This document shows positions 10,883 through 20,417 of a stretch of DNA of 64,000 nucleotides, one piece after another. The first letter of the stretch is position 1; each line of letters opens with the position of its first letter. Position numbers and translations under genes: made by a program. The notes under the pieces were generated by a model. The model was not told the origin of the DNA. It made no database searches and worked only from the letters and a program-made list of their open reading frames with translations. The stretch covers positions 58,557,501-58,621,500 of the forward strand of contig JALMGJ010000006.1 of assembly GCA_023362775.1 (NCBI GenBank). The letters are read 5' to 3'. Origin of the DNA: Charina bottae (Eukaryota; Chordata; Lepidosauria; Squamata; Charinaidae).

Positions 10883-11783
10883 ATGAAGAATTTATCTGAG
10901 CTTGGGGTTCCTTCCCTTCACAGTTTTCTCAATTCAGCCAATGCATCGGCTCTTCCTGAAAGACAAGCAAGAGATGAACAGTTAGCAAAGATAGAGATTG
11001 CTGTGCTTGGAATAATATTTGTGGCAGCATCTGTGGGCAACTTTATCCTTATTCTGGTATTATGGAGGAGAAGAATGAATCTGTCTAGGATATATGTGTT
11101 CCTGCTTCATCTGAGCATTGCAGATCTGATGGTTGCCTTTTTTCAAGTCCTTCCTCAGCTTTTCTGGAAAATTACAGATGTTTTCATGGGTCCAGACATC
11201 CTGTGCAGAACTGTCAGTTATTTCCAACTATTGAGCATGTTTGCCTCCACTTACATGATAGTAGTCATGGCAATGGACAGATTGAGATTCCAAGTGGTGT
11301 GCTACCCCACAGCCTTTTTCAAGAAGAAAGGCACTCTTTGGAATGCTTCAGTCTGCACCAGCTGGTTTATCTCTTTTGCCTTCAGTGTTCCCCAGATATT
11401 TATCTTTCAGAAAAGTGAGACATCTCCAGGCATATTTGACTGCCAAGCTCACTTCATTGAGCCCTGGGGCACAAAAATGTATGTAACTTGGATTTCTATA
11501 GCTATCTTTTTTATTCCTGCAGCTATCCTCATCACCTGCTATGTGAGGATCTGCAGAGCAATCCAAAGAAATGTGTATTTGAAAGGTTACGCTGATTTTG
11601 AAGTAACAAATCAGAAACAAATACTATCATCTCAGGCAAACAATACAAACTGGATGTCAAAGACTGTGATAAAGACTATTAAGATGACTGTAGTGATAGT
11701 TGTTGCTTATGTATTCTGCTGGTCACCTTTCTTCATTGCACAGTTGTGGACTGCATGGCACCCCAGTGATGCTAGGACTGAAG
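10883..11783 (+). CDS. V2-type vasotocin/vasopressin receptor, exon 1
   Basis: Class A GPCR for vasotocin/vasopressin-type nonapeptides at the plasma membrane; V2-type receptors usually couple to Gs and cAMP. Exon 1 starts at ATG 10883 (the frame is open further upstream but only from a GTG) and encodes TM1-TM6. N-glycosylation sites are N3 and N20; key residues are N53 (TM1), D81 in LSIAD (TM2), the disulfide pair C108-C187, W161 (TM4), P212 (TM5) and CWSPFF (TM6). FFQVLPQ, EPWG and MTVVIVVAYVFCWSPFF are family signatures, the last closest to V2 receptors. The donor AAG|GTAAGAT follows the first base of a codon (11783|11784), the conserved AVPR/OXTR intron site before TM7. Oddities: the DRY-equivalent reads DR-LR-FQVVCYP because of a 6-bp tandem duplication (11279-11284 and 11285-11290), and the usual Trp after the second-loop Cys is Gln188. 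The subtype (V2A, V2B or V2C) is unresolved. Confidence 0.9.
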
Positions 11784-12674
11784 GTAAGATTCAACCTTTC
11801 CTCATGATAGTGGCTACACTATCTCAGTATGTTAATATTACAACAAATACCATGAATGTCACTGAACTTGAGTAAGTATGGTGTAGATTGATATAAAATA
11901 TATTGCTTTGATTATTTGTAGTACTTGTTGATGTGTTTGTAGTACTTGTTATGTGTTAGTAGTACTTGTTGATGTGTTAGTAGTACTAGTTGATATGATG
12001 TCTTTGTAGTACTAGTTGATATGATGCTTCTCTATTGTGAGCATAAAATTATGTGGTGTAAAGAACTTTTTCCTTAATGAAAATTATTAAATGGTATTGC
12101 TGATAATAAAGGACAAATGAAAGCAGTGTACACAGAATAGAGAGATGATTGACCAAAAAAAAAGCAAGCATAAATATCTTCATAAATTTGTCAAGAGCTA
12201 CTCTACCGCATCTGGCATTTATTTCATTTTTTTTTGTTTTATTTTTTGTGGACCTTTTATAACACTAAAATGTTTGTTTTTAATTTTGGCTTAAAGACAT
12301 TAAAATGTGAGTCTTGAAATACATAGTATATTGACCTATATCTATCTGCTGTATTAGCTGAAGAAATGTATTTTATGAATAACTGAAATTAATTAGAATC
12401 ATGCTCCCATAAGGTCCTAACATTTGAACCTTTTCCAGTACATTTTGAAAATATTCTATAGTGCCTATGAAAAGGGTACATTGACCTGGCTGATAATCTG
12501 ATTTTTTTTGGAAATTAGAAAACAATATTTTAAAGATATTTGGACAATGCTGTCACACACAAGACAACATTCAAATAATTGGGGAAAGATCAATGGAATA
12601 ATAAAATAATCATTATTTTTTTCTGATATCTTTATCTGTATTCTGTGAATAACTTATGAATTCTTTTCTTTCAG
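11784..12674 (+). other. receptor intron (891 bp, GT-AG)
   Basis: A single phase-1 intron bounded by GTAAGA and a pyrimidine-rich TTCTTTTCTTTCAG. It contains a small minisatellite near its 5' end and no other recognisable feature. Confidence 0.85.
11916..12024 (+). repeat. Intronic minisatellite, about five 21-26-bp units
   Basis: Imperfect tandem units built on TTTGTAGTACTTGTTGATGTG, with later units TTAGTAGTACTAGTTGATATG. The units vary in length and drift progressively from left to right. Confidence 0.85.
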
Positions 12675-12874
12675 GTCCAGTAATAGCCATTCTTATGCTC
12701 CTAGGGAATCTTAATAGCTGTGTTAATCCATGGATTTATATGTACTTTTGTGGTCAAATCCCAAATTGCTCGAAAAAAACCCTCAATACCCGGGCAGCTC
12801 CAGAACAGTCTACATTTACTTGCAGCATCTACCTGGGAGAAAAAGAATCTGAAGACAACATCACACCTGTGTAA
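12675..12874 (+). CDS. V2-type vasotocin/vasopressin receptor, exon 2
   Basis: The acceptor TTCTTTCAG|GT (AG at 12673-12674) joins in phase with exon 1 and restores a Gly codon, followed by PVIAILMLLGNLNSCVNPWIY: TM7 with the NPxxY motif. The protein then has a cytoplasmic tail of about 40 residues, rich in Ser/Thr and ending ...NITPV, with TAA at 12872-12874. The full protein is 366 residues, within the V2 receptor range. The tail has one membrane-proximal Cys where the human receptor has a pair. No stop or frameshift is seen in either exon. Confidence 0.88.
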
Positions 12875-15800
12875 TTAGGATTTTTTTTTAAAAAAAGTTA
12901 TTGTATTCACATTTATAAAGTGGGTAAGGGCAACAAGTTGTTTACAGCATATGCATACTTTTACTCTTTTTAGAAGGAAACTATTTTCCTCTTTTTAACA
13001 AGAATTCAGGAAAGTCCTTGTGTCCATCTCTCAAGCTCACACATACCGTAATTAGGTCCAGTACAATATTGTTCTACACTTTTATCCTGGAAGAAGGCTG
13101 TGACAAATTTCTTTTGTATTGTTGTAAAAAAAAAATCCTAGATAGATGTGTCCATGTAGTCATCAGGAGTCAAGCTTGACTCAAAAAAGTGTTTACTTTT
13201 TTATATTTCTACAAGCAGGAACCCTTAGGGACTTTCCCAGAACCTATTTTTTAATGAGAAAGTACTACAAACATATATATTTGGATTTGTTTAAGCACAG
13301 AGTAGCAAGGAGGCAGTGTCCACCTCAAAAATTAGCAGCATGGATTGGTGTCCCTTTCCAAATAGCTTCTTGATGGCCAGCTTGTTTTTTAGCTTATGTG
13401 AACAGTCATTTTAAAAAGCAGGATTCCTATAGTAGTGTGCAAAAATTGTAATACTTGTACCATATGAGTTAATGTACACAGTCCTATTTTTCTCCAATCT
13501 AGAGGAATATTTTTTTTCCATTTTCTGCCTTGTGTTTAAAGGAACTGAGTTGGCTTCCTCCAGTTTAAAAGAGCTGAGTTCAGGTTTGGATTGTGGAGGA
13601 AACAGAATGAATGGCCTCTATAAATATAAAATTAGGCAAAGTAAAGTATTAGCTTTGTAGTACTGGAGACATCTTAATGTAATCCATGCTAGTCATTGGC
13701 TGTATTACTAGTTTTGGGAACGTCTACTGGGTACTCTACAATTGTTGATAACTACATTCATGTGTACTTACAAAAGTGAAGAGTAGGGATGTATGTTTGT
13801 TTTATGGAGAAATAGAGTTAAATGATAATGCCCTTTGTCCATTAACCTTGATTTATATATTAGTGCTTCTCCTACAAACTCCTTCTCATATACCTACTAG
13901 TATTCTGGGCATGATGCAGAAGTCACTCTGGATAGAACAGAAATACTGTCTGGTTTCTGAGAAAGGTTTTAGATGTGTTTATGAAATATTCACCCATTAT
14001 CCCTCTGTCATATTTCGGGACCTACTGTCTCTGATCCACCTGAAGAATTATCAGCCACTTGTCTTCAGATATGTTGGACAATAATGCCCATCATCCCCAG
14101 ATAATGTAAGCAGTGGTTGTCCTTGACTAGGAAATGGAATTTGGTCTTTTTAATCCTTTTGATACAGAATTTCTGATCCACAACAATAAGCTCTAACTAG
14201 CTCTAGTTCATGTGTTTCAGCTTGTTGAGAAAGTATTGCCTGATTTGCAGGTAGAACTTGCTATACTTTGTTATACAGGTTTTTCTTATGCCTTGTTTCC
14301 TGTAGTTGTAGGTCCCCACTTATCTTTAAAATTCTGCTTTTCCACATTCTCTGAGATTCCCCATTTTGGAACAGTCATTTATTTTCTTGATCTATACATT
14401 CATGTTTTTTTTTTAATTGTGACAGGATTGTAAATTTTCTCCTCAGTTTCAGATCACATTGTGACAGGTAGCTGCTTTCATGATGAACGTGATTACAATG
14501 GCAGAATTCATGTGCAATGCATGAGCCCAAAGAGTATTTCTCTGGTGGTGTCCTAATACTTGATTGTATTCTGTATGCTTAAAGCTATTCAGAAACAAGT
14601 CTCCATTTAACTTTTTTAAAAGGTATACTATAAGTAAATTACTTATGATTCTTCTTTTGGTTAGAGTGGGAATTCCTAGTATCATAACAAGCTGCCCTAT
14701 GCTGAATCACTTGGTCCATTTATCTCAGCTAGTCTGTCACTTGGGCAAGCATCTTAGCATCTAGTATGTTTAGATTATAGTTTCCACAATCACTTGCAAT
14801 TGGCTTATGCTTCCTGCAGATATGGGAGTTGTCCAAAATATTTGGAAGCATCAGGTTGCCTATCTCATTTTTATATCAATAGGAAGCAGCCTTAGTTGGA
14901 GATGTCAGGACTGAACCAGCGACATTCTCTGTGCAAACATGTGCTTTGCCACCAAAGCATGTGAATTAGCATATGTAACATGCTAATTAGCATGTGTTTT
15001 TCTATGATCTTTTCTTGAACATATAAGAGGAATATTTCTTTAACAGAGTGTTAGAGAATTCCTGCATGATTTCTATCTGTATTACATTAACATAAAATTA
15101 AAGTTACCAAGTCATTGTTTTAAGAATATGATGTTTATTAGTTATATGCAACCATCAGGTATTGTAAATGGTACTAAAATAATAAACTTAGAGTGGAAGA
15201 GTAATGTTTTATTAGTGCCAGGGGCCACCCATCTGGAAGCAACCTATCATAAACATAATTTTCACAGGCACATAAAAAACCAATGGCTTTTTAAAGAAAA
15301 TTCAAGTGTTACAAACATCAAAAAGATTCACCCTATGAAGGCGAAAATAATTGTGCATCATTCCATGTGCCTTGTAAAACTTCCAGTCCTTATTTATTTG
15401 TGTAGTAAGAAAAGAAAAAAAAATCTATTGATTCCAGCTGTGAATTGAAGTTTGCAAAGTGTTTCTTCTAGTCTCCTCCATACCTTCTCTTTTGCAAGCC
15501 AAGCAACTTTATTTATGAGAGGCTGTTTTTTTTTCAGCCAAGTAAGTTGAAGCTAAACATATTGGCTTGAATCAGATGATCCTGCTGTGTGAGTTGAAAG
15601 CACTTCCTCTTGTGCATGAGAGCTGCCAATTTTTCTCCAGCTGCACTCCCCTTGCGTTGCACACGAGTTTCTTTCGAGCATATCCCCAGCTAGTGCCAAT
15701 TTTCAGGATGTTGCAAATCAACAGAGAAAATGGCAGACTCCATGTGCATGAGTATCTTCCTCTCATGCAGTAGGAACTTTGGATTTTTATCATTGCTTTA

Positions 15801-16120
15801 TATTCTGGAATTGTCTGTGACTCAAAGATTTTTGCTTCTAAATCTAAACTGAAATGACAGTGTGATGCGGATGGCTCTTGAATTTTGTTTGGCTTTTCTG
15901 ACAGCTCTAGCAACATAACAAAAGGCTAACTATGAGGCACTATTTTGCCAGTCCTAACTCATCTTTAAATTTAAGAATCATAACTACTCACATGCCCATA
16001 GTGATCTCTTTTTAAATGTTTGTTTCCACTTCACACTCTACCAGAATAATCATCTAGCAAAATTGTGATTTTGATTCAAAGTAGATACATACAGTAACTG
16101 GAAGAAGGTCAGAATAACTG
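12875..16120. other. downstream region of the receptor, no other gene
   Basis: A+T-rich. A worn SINE/BovB 3' tail is visible near 13140-13190 (GTCCATGTAGTCATCAGGAG, then CAAGCTTGACTC). Around 14885-14960 there is a possible reversed SINE head (GACTGAACCAGCGACATTCT, then TGCTTTGCCACCAAAGCATG). Nothing else is recognised. Confidence 0.35.
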
Positions 16121-16121
16121 A

Positions 16122-16760
16122 GAGCCAGCTTGGTCTAGTGGTTAAGGCAATGGTCTAGAAACCAGGAGACTGTGAGTTCTAGTCCCACCTTAGGCATGAA
16201 AGCCAGCTGGGTGTCAGGGTTCATAGCTGAATCCTGTCATTAGGAATATAGAGTTAGTGTAAGTGTGTGAACTGCAGGGAGGGGGAATGTGCACGGAGTG
16301 TTGTGGCTTCTGTTGGAGGCTGGAGAATGCAGCGTCAAGGTCAACCACCTGCAGGAGCTGGAGGCTGGGAACGGAGAGGGAAAGTGCTCGACATTGACAT
16401 CATCAAGCCTGCAAAATTGGCGCGCAAGGGGGAGAGTTAAGTTAGCGATGTTGGCGGGAATCCGCATTCAGATCTTTAGAAGTGCTTCAATTAACATGTA
16501 TCCTAAATAAAGCTTATTCTGCATTTCAATGAATTGCATTGAGGAGTGTTTATTAGGGCATTGAAGTTGGGGTCATTACACTGGATGACCTTGGACCAGC
16601 CACTCTCTCTCAGCCCAACTTACCTCACAGGGTTGTTGTTGTGGGGAAAATAGGAGGAGGAAGGTATAGGAGGAACATACCATATTAGGTATGTTCACCA
16701 CCTTGAGTTATTTATAAAAATAATAAAGGCAGGATATAAAATAAATAAAATTAATTTTAT
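16122..16760 (+). repeat. Sauria-type SINE split by a solo LTR
   Basis: The tRNA-like head (GCCAGCTTGGTCTAGTGGTT and GAGTTCTAGTCCCACCTTAG) occupies 16122-16211. After a 369-bp insertion the body resumes with GATGACCTTGGACCAGCCAC, then CAGGGTTGTTGTTGTGGGGA, GAGTTATTTATAAAAATAAT and an AAATAAAAT tail. The same order is uninterrupted in the copies at 24039 and 57922. Confidence 0.88.
16212..16580 (+). mobile_element. Solo LTR (family LTR-B) inside a SINE
   Basis: A 369-bp sequence beginning TGTCAGGG and ending CATTACA, inserted in the SINE with 5-bp flanks CTGGG (16207-16211) and CTGGA (16581-16585). A polyadenylation signal AATAAAG near its 3' end supports plus-strand orientation. Apart from the generic ends it does not resemble family LTR-A. 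Confidence 0.82.
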
Positions 16761-16764
16761 TTTT

Positions 16765-17667
16765 CCCTTTTATTCATTGAACAAGGATATGAAATAAGGG
16801 TTTTAAACAAACCAAGTGCCAAAAAAGTGTTCGACTGGAGTAGAGATTTTTTAAAAAGCCCAAAGGAATCAAAATATTGCAAAACACTTAAATAAAATAA
16901 AACAAGTAATTCAACAGTGAGAGAAGATAACAAGCACTAAAAAAGAGAAAGCAAATATGAAATCAAATAAACTCAGTCTCTTTTGAAAAAAGTCTGGAAA
17001 AATATACAATTCTTCATGTGTGACAATGGAAAGAAAAAGATGTGAGTTTTTCCAGGGAGAGAATTTTAAAAGATGTGTGTCACAAGTAGATGGTAGAGAA
17101 ACTGTTTCCTCACTTTTCTGTTTACAACAATGAAAGGCTCTGGAAATTATCTGGGTGCATGAACAGAATCATGTGGGTAAAAATGCTTCCGTAAGTACCA
17201 GAGTCCCAAAACCATGTAGGGCCTTAAAAGTAAGAACAACACACTGAATTGTGCTTAGCAATGTTTCAGCAACCAATGAACCAGTGCAAAATACATTGTC
17301 CCCAGTATTCAAGTTAGCAATCCTAAGTGTTGTACTTTGGAATCCTTGTTGTATACTTGTTGGGAAAGTATTGCTGATAAATGCAAGAAGAGGTTGAAGT
17401 GACATTAACAGTCCTCTCTACACCTACAAAAGGAGAGCATGTTCTAGGATGGAATTTAACATTCTGCCTCTGCCTCTTATTTAGGAGCACTGGTTACTCC
17501 TCATTCTCTGCAAAATAGTAGAAAGAGGCAGTTCACAAAGTAGAAGCAGCTTGCAGGAAAAATAAACTCTTTGCTCATTTCTAGCTTCTTGCCACAACTC
17601 CTACATGTGGATGAATGCACACAATCTTTTTTCTCATTGTATTGTATTCATTGAAGAGCAAAAGACA
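16765..17667. other. no recognised feature
   Basis: A+T-rich sequence between the SINE and a reverse L2 fragment. I see no gene or repeat I can name. Confidence 0.45.
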
Positions 17668-17674
17668 ACATATT

Positions 17675-17717
<43 letters not shown>

Positions 17718-18186
17718 TCAAACTTCTATCACCGCCCATCTCCCTTCACCGGAGGGACTCTGGGCGGTTTACAACAAAATAATAAAAACAAAAGACATAA
17801 AATACACATACAGTATAAAAATACAAATTTTAAAACAAGATTAAAATCCAAGAGGCAGGAATAGTAAAAAGATCTAACTCAATCCAATGTAGGAGAGGGG
17901 CTCTCTAAGGTATTAGCCATCCCCAAGAGTGACTATTTCTTCCTTGGCCCCAAGCAAGGCAGCAGAACCAAGTTTTCAGGTTCCTCTGGAAGGTCAGGAG
18001 CGAAGGGACTAATCTCACCTCCGGAGGCAAGTTGTTCCACAGGGCAGGAGCTACTGCAGAGAAGGCATGCCTCCTGGACCCCACCAGATGGAACTCTCTT
18101 ATAGATGGGGTCCGTAACATGCCCTCTCTGCATGATCGGGTGGGACGGGTAGATGTATTGGGGATGAGGCGGTCCCTCAAGTAACA
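17668..18186 (-). mobile_element. L2-type LINE, 3' end fragment
   Basis: The minus-strand reading gives LRDRLIPNTSTRPTRSCREG and SRRHAFSAVAPALWNNLPPE, the C-terminal end of the L2 ORF, followed by the 3' UTR with the GGGCGG hallmark and a tail seen on the plus strand as (ATTT)n at about 17672-17720. It is 5'-truncated. Confidence 0.85.
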
Positions 18187-18189
18187 TGT

Positions 18190-18825
18190 AAATTTCAGCC
18201 TCCTATAGGAATTTTGAAAGAGGAAACGGACAACCAACAATATCAATTTTCACTCCTAGCACAATCTGTAATTCTATAGTTCAGAGTGGAATAAAAATAA
18301 GTATAATTTCTGACCATTTTAAAACATAATTGAGGACTTTTGTTCATTAACTAAGATCGAATTGTCTTGAAACATTGGCTACAGTGGCAGCTGGATGCAA
18401 ACTTTGTATAAAAAGACACTGTTTGGTATGGTTTTGAATCTGTATTTTCAGTATAGATATCGCCTGTATCTAGGCAAATGCCTTTCAGGGTAGAAACATG
18501 TGGTAAAGGATTCACAAGATTATTGTAGGCCAAATGAAATTGCTTAAATGAATAGCAGGCATTACTACTTACTACTCATGAGTCTGAAAAATCTGACACT
18601 AGAATCTGCAGAAAGCTACTCTGAAGGAAGCACACACTGCGTTGAAAATAATGAACCAAACAAATACTCTGGAACCAGGGCTTCTGTGGCCTAGCAGAAT
18701 CACTTGACATGACTGATTTGCAAAGGTCCTTAAAGGCAGCTTTAATGTGCTGCCTAGTTTACTGCATAGAAGGAACCACCTATTTAAAAATAATTCTATT
18801 TAAAAATCATTCCAAGAATTTCCAA
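18190..18825. other. no recognised feature
   Basis: A+T-rich sequence between two L2 copies, with no gene or nameable repeat. Confidence 0.4.
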
Positions 18826-20415
18826 GATGGTGACCAAGAGCCAACACCGATTGCTGCTCTAAGGGGGAGATTCCCAGCTTCCTGCTGACCCCTGACCCCA
18901 GACCTTACTTGCTAGTCAGGATCTTGGGGGGAGATTTTTGAGGATCCCCTGGCTCCTATACCTGATATGTCAGGGTTGGAGCCGGACGGAGACCCCCAGA
19001 CGGAGTGGTGGGGCAGGGCAGGCCTTAGTGGACCCCTGCGGTGCAGTGTACTCTGGAAGACCTGGGTGGCATAGCGGGCCTTGGCGGAGCAGCAGCCTTT
19101 GGTGGCATGGGGCAGTGGGCCTGGTATCTTCTGGACCCTTCTGCCCGGCGGCACAGACCTTGGTGGCACGGCCGGTGGAGCGGTGGGACCCAGTGCAGTG
19201 GACTGGCCTCGGTGGTACAGCGAACACTGGTGTGGCGGGCCAGCCTTGGTGGCATGCCAAACCATGGCGCAGCAGAACGGTTTCAGCAGTGCAGCAGATC
19301 TCGGCAGTGCGGTAGGCCAGCCTGGTGGTGTGACAGACCTCGGTGGGAGCAGGCTCTGGCGCAGCAGGCTGATGGTGGACCTCGACGACATGGCGAGCTC
19401 TGGCATGACAGGCTGGCCTCAGTGGCGCGGTGGTCCTTGGTGGCAGTGTGGTGGACCTCAGTGGCGCAGTGGACCCCGGCAGTGCAGCAGTGGGGGACAG
19501 TGAACCGTGGTGATCCCAGACCCCTCTGCCAGAGCCCCCTGGACAAAACAGTGGGGGCAACAAGTTTGGGCAGCACGGTGGACCTCGGTGGCATGGCTGG
19601 CAGCGTGGCAAGCCCCGAAATGGTGGACCTCGGTGTTGGTGGGTGGCGAGCCTTGGTAGTTCTAGGCCCCTCTGCCAGAGCCCCCTGGATGAGGAGAGGG
19701 GCACCAGATAAACTCCAGATGGTGGTAAAGGATCTAGTTCAGTTCATATGTGTGTGAGGAACACACTAAGGCACCAGCTATCCCCAGGGTGGTATGGCTC
19801 GGCTGATTCCGGCAGCGCAGGGGACCCAGGTGGCATGGCAGGCCTTGGCGTGGTAGGCCTTGGCAGTGGGGAGCAGCGAGCCTGAAATTTAAGGCTTGGT
19901 TATTCTCTCCCAACCAACCTAGAGATGGTGGAGGGCTATTAGGATCCCTCCAGTGTGAATGGGGTACTCCCTCCTGGGTGTGAGAGATGAGTGAGGGAGT
20001 CCAGGATTGGATGATTGTATGTGAGAACACTCACCTCCTGAGTGAGAGACGGGGTGAGGAGTAGTGGATGAAGTACCACTCTGCTGACCAGTGAGAGAGA
20101 CCGGGGGGGGGGCACAGTGAGTGTGTGGGGTACAGTGAGTGTGTGGGTGATGGCAAGGTTCTGACAGCACCGAGAGCACGAGGTGGTGTGCTGGGCCCCC
20201 CGCCATCGCCCTGTGGTTGATTGAGTGTGTGTGAGGATGTATGAGTGGATGGAGGGCCCTCTACTTCAAACCAGGGATTCCAGAGGTCCAGGATTGGGGG
20301 CAAATGGACTTGGAGACTCTGGGGGTTGTAGGGCTGGTCAGGTTATTGAGGTGGTGATGATCTGGGAGCTGGAGGGCAGACCATCTTCGGGGAAGCTGCC
20401 CCCAGTGTTTGTTAC
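18826..20415 (+). repeat. GC-rich degenerate tandem block upstream of L2
   Basis: Over about 900 bp (roughly 18980-19880) short variants of GACCTCGGTGGCATGG recur dozens of times with irregular spacing, and a longer unit (CCCCTCTGCCAGAGCCCCCT) appears twice, at about 19519-19538 and 19668-19687. It lies directly before the endonuclease part of the L2 copy. It opens with TTCCAAGATGGTGACCAAGA, similar to the starts of some LINE 5' UTRs, so it may be the L2 5' UTR with expanded internal repeats. That is inference. Confidence 0.55.
19708..19785 (-). repeat. 78-bp inverted copy of the L2 3' region
   Basis: This stretch (ATAAACTCCAGATGGTGGTA ... CACCAGCTATCCCC) is the exact reverse complement of 22667-22744, in the same LINE's 3' region. 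By eye I find no mismatch over 78 bp. Confidence 0.9.
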
Positions 20416-20417
20416 CT

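Noticed and set aside
11784..11875. Reading on past the exon 1 donor as the receptor C-terminus
   Set aside because: It would lack TM7; a GTAAGAT donor and an in-phase exon encoding NPWIY at 12675 show splicing.
18912..19757. Long open frames of about 100-245 residues in the GC-rich repeat block
   Set aside because: Translations of a short tandem motif (for example LGGTA/WRGGPWW) in overlapping frames on both strands; no protein family.
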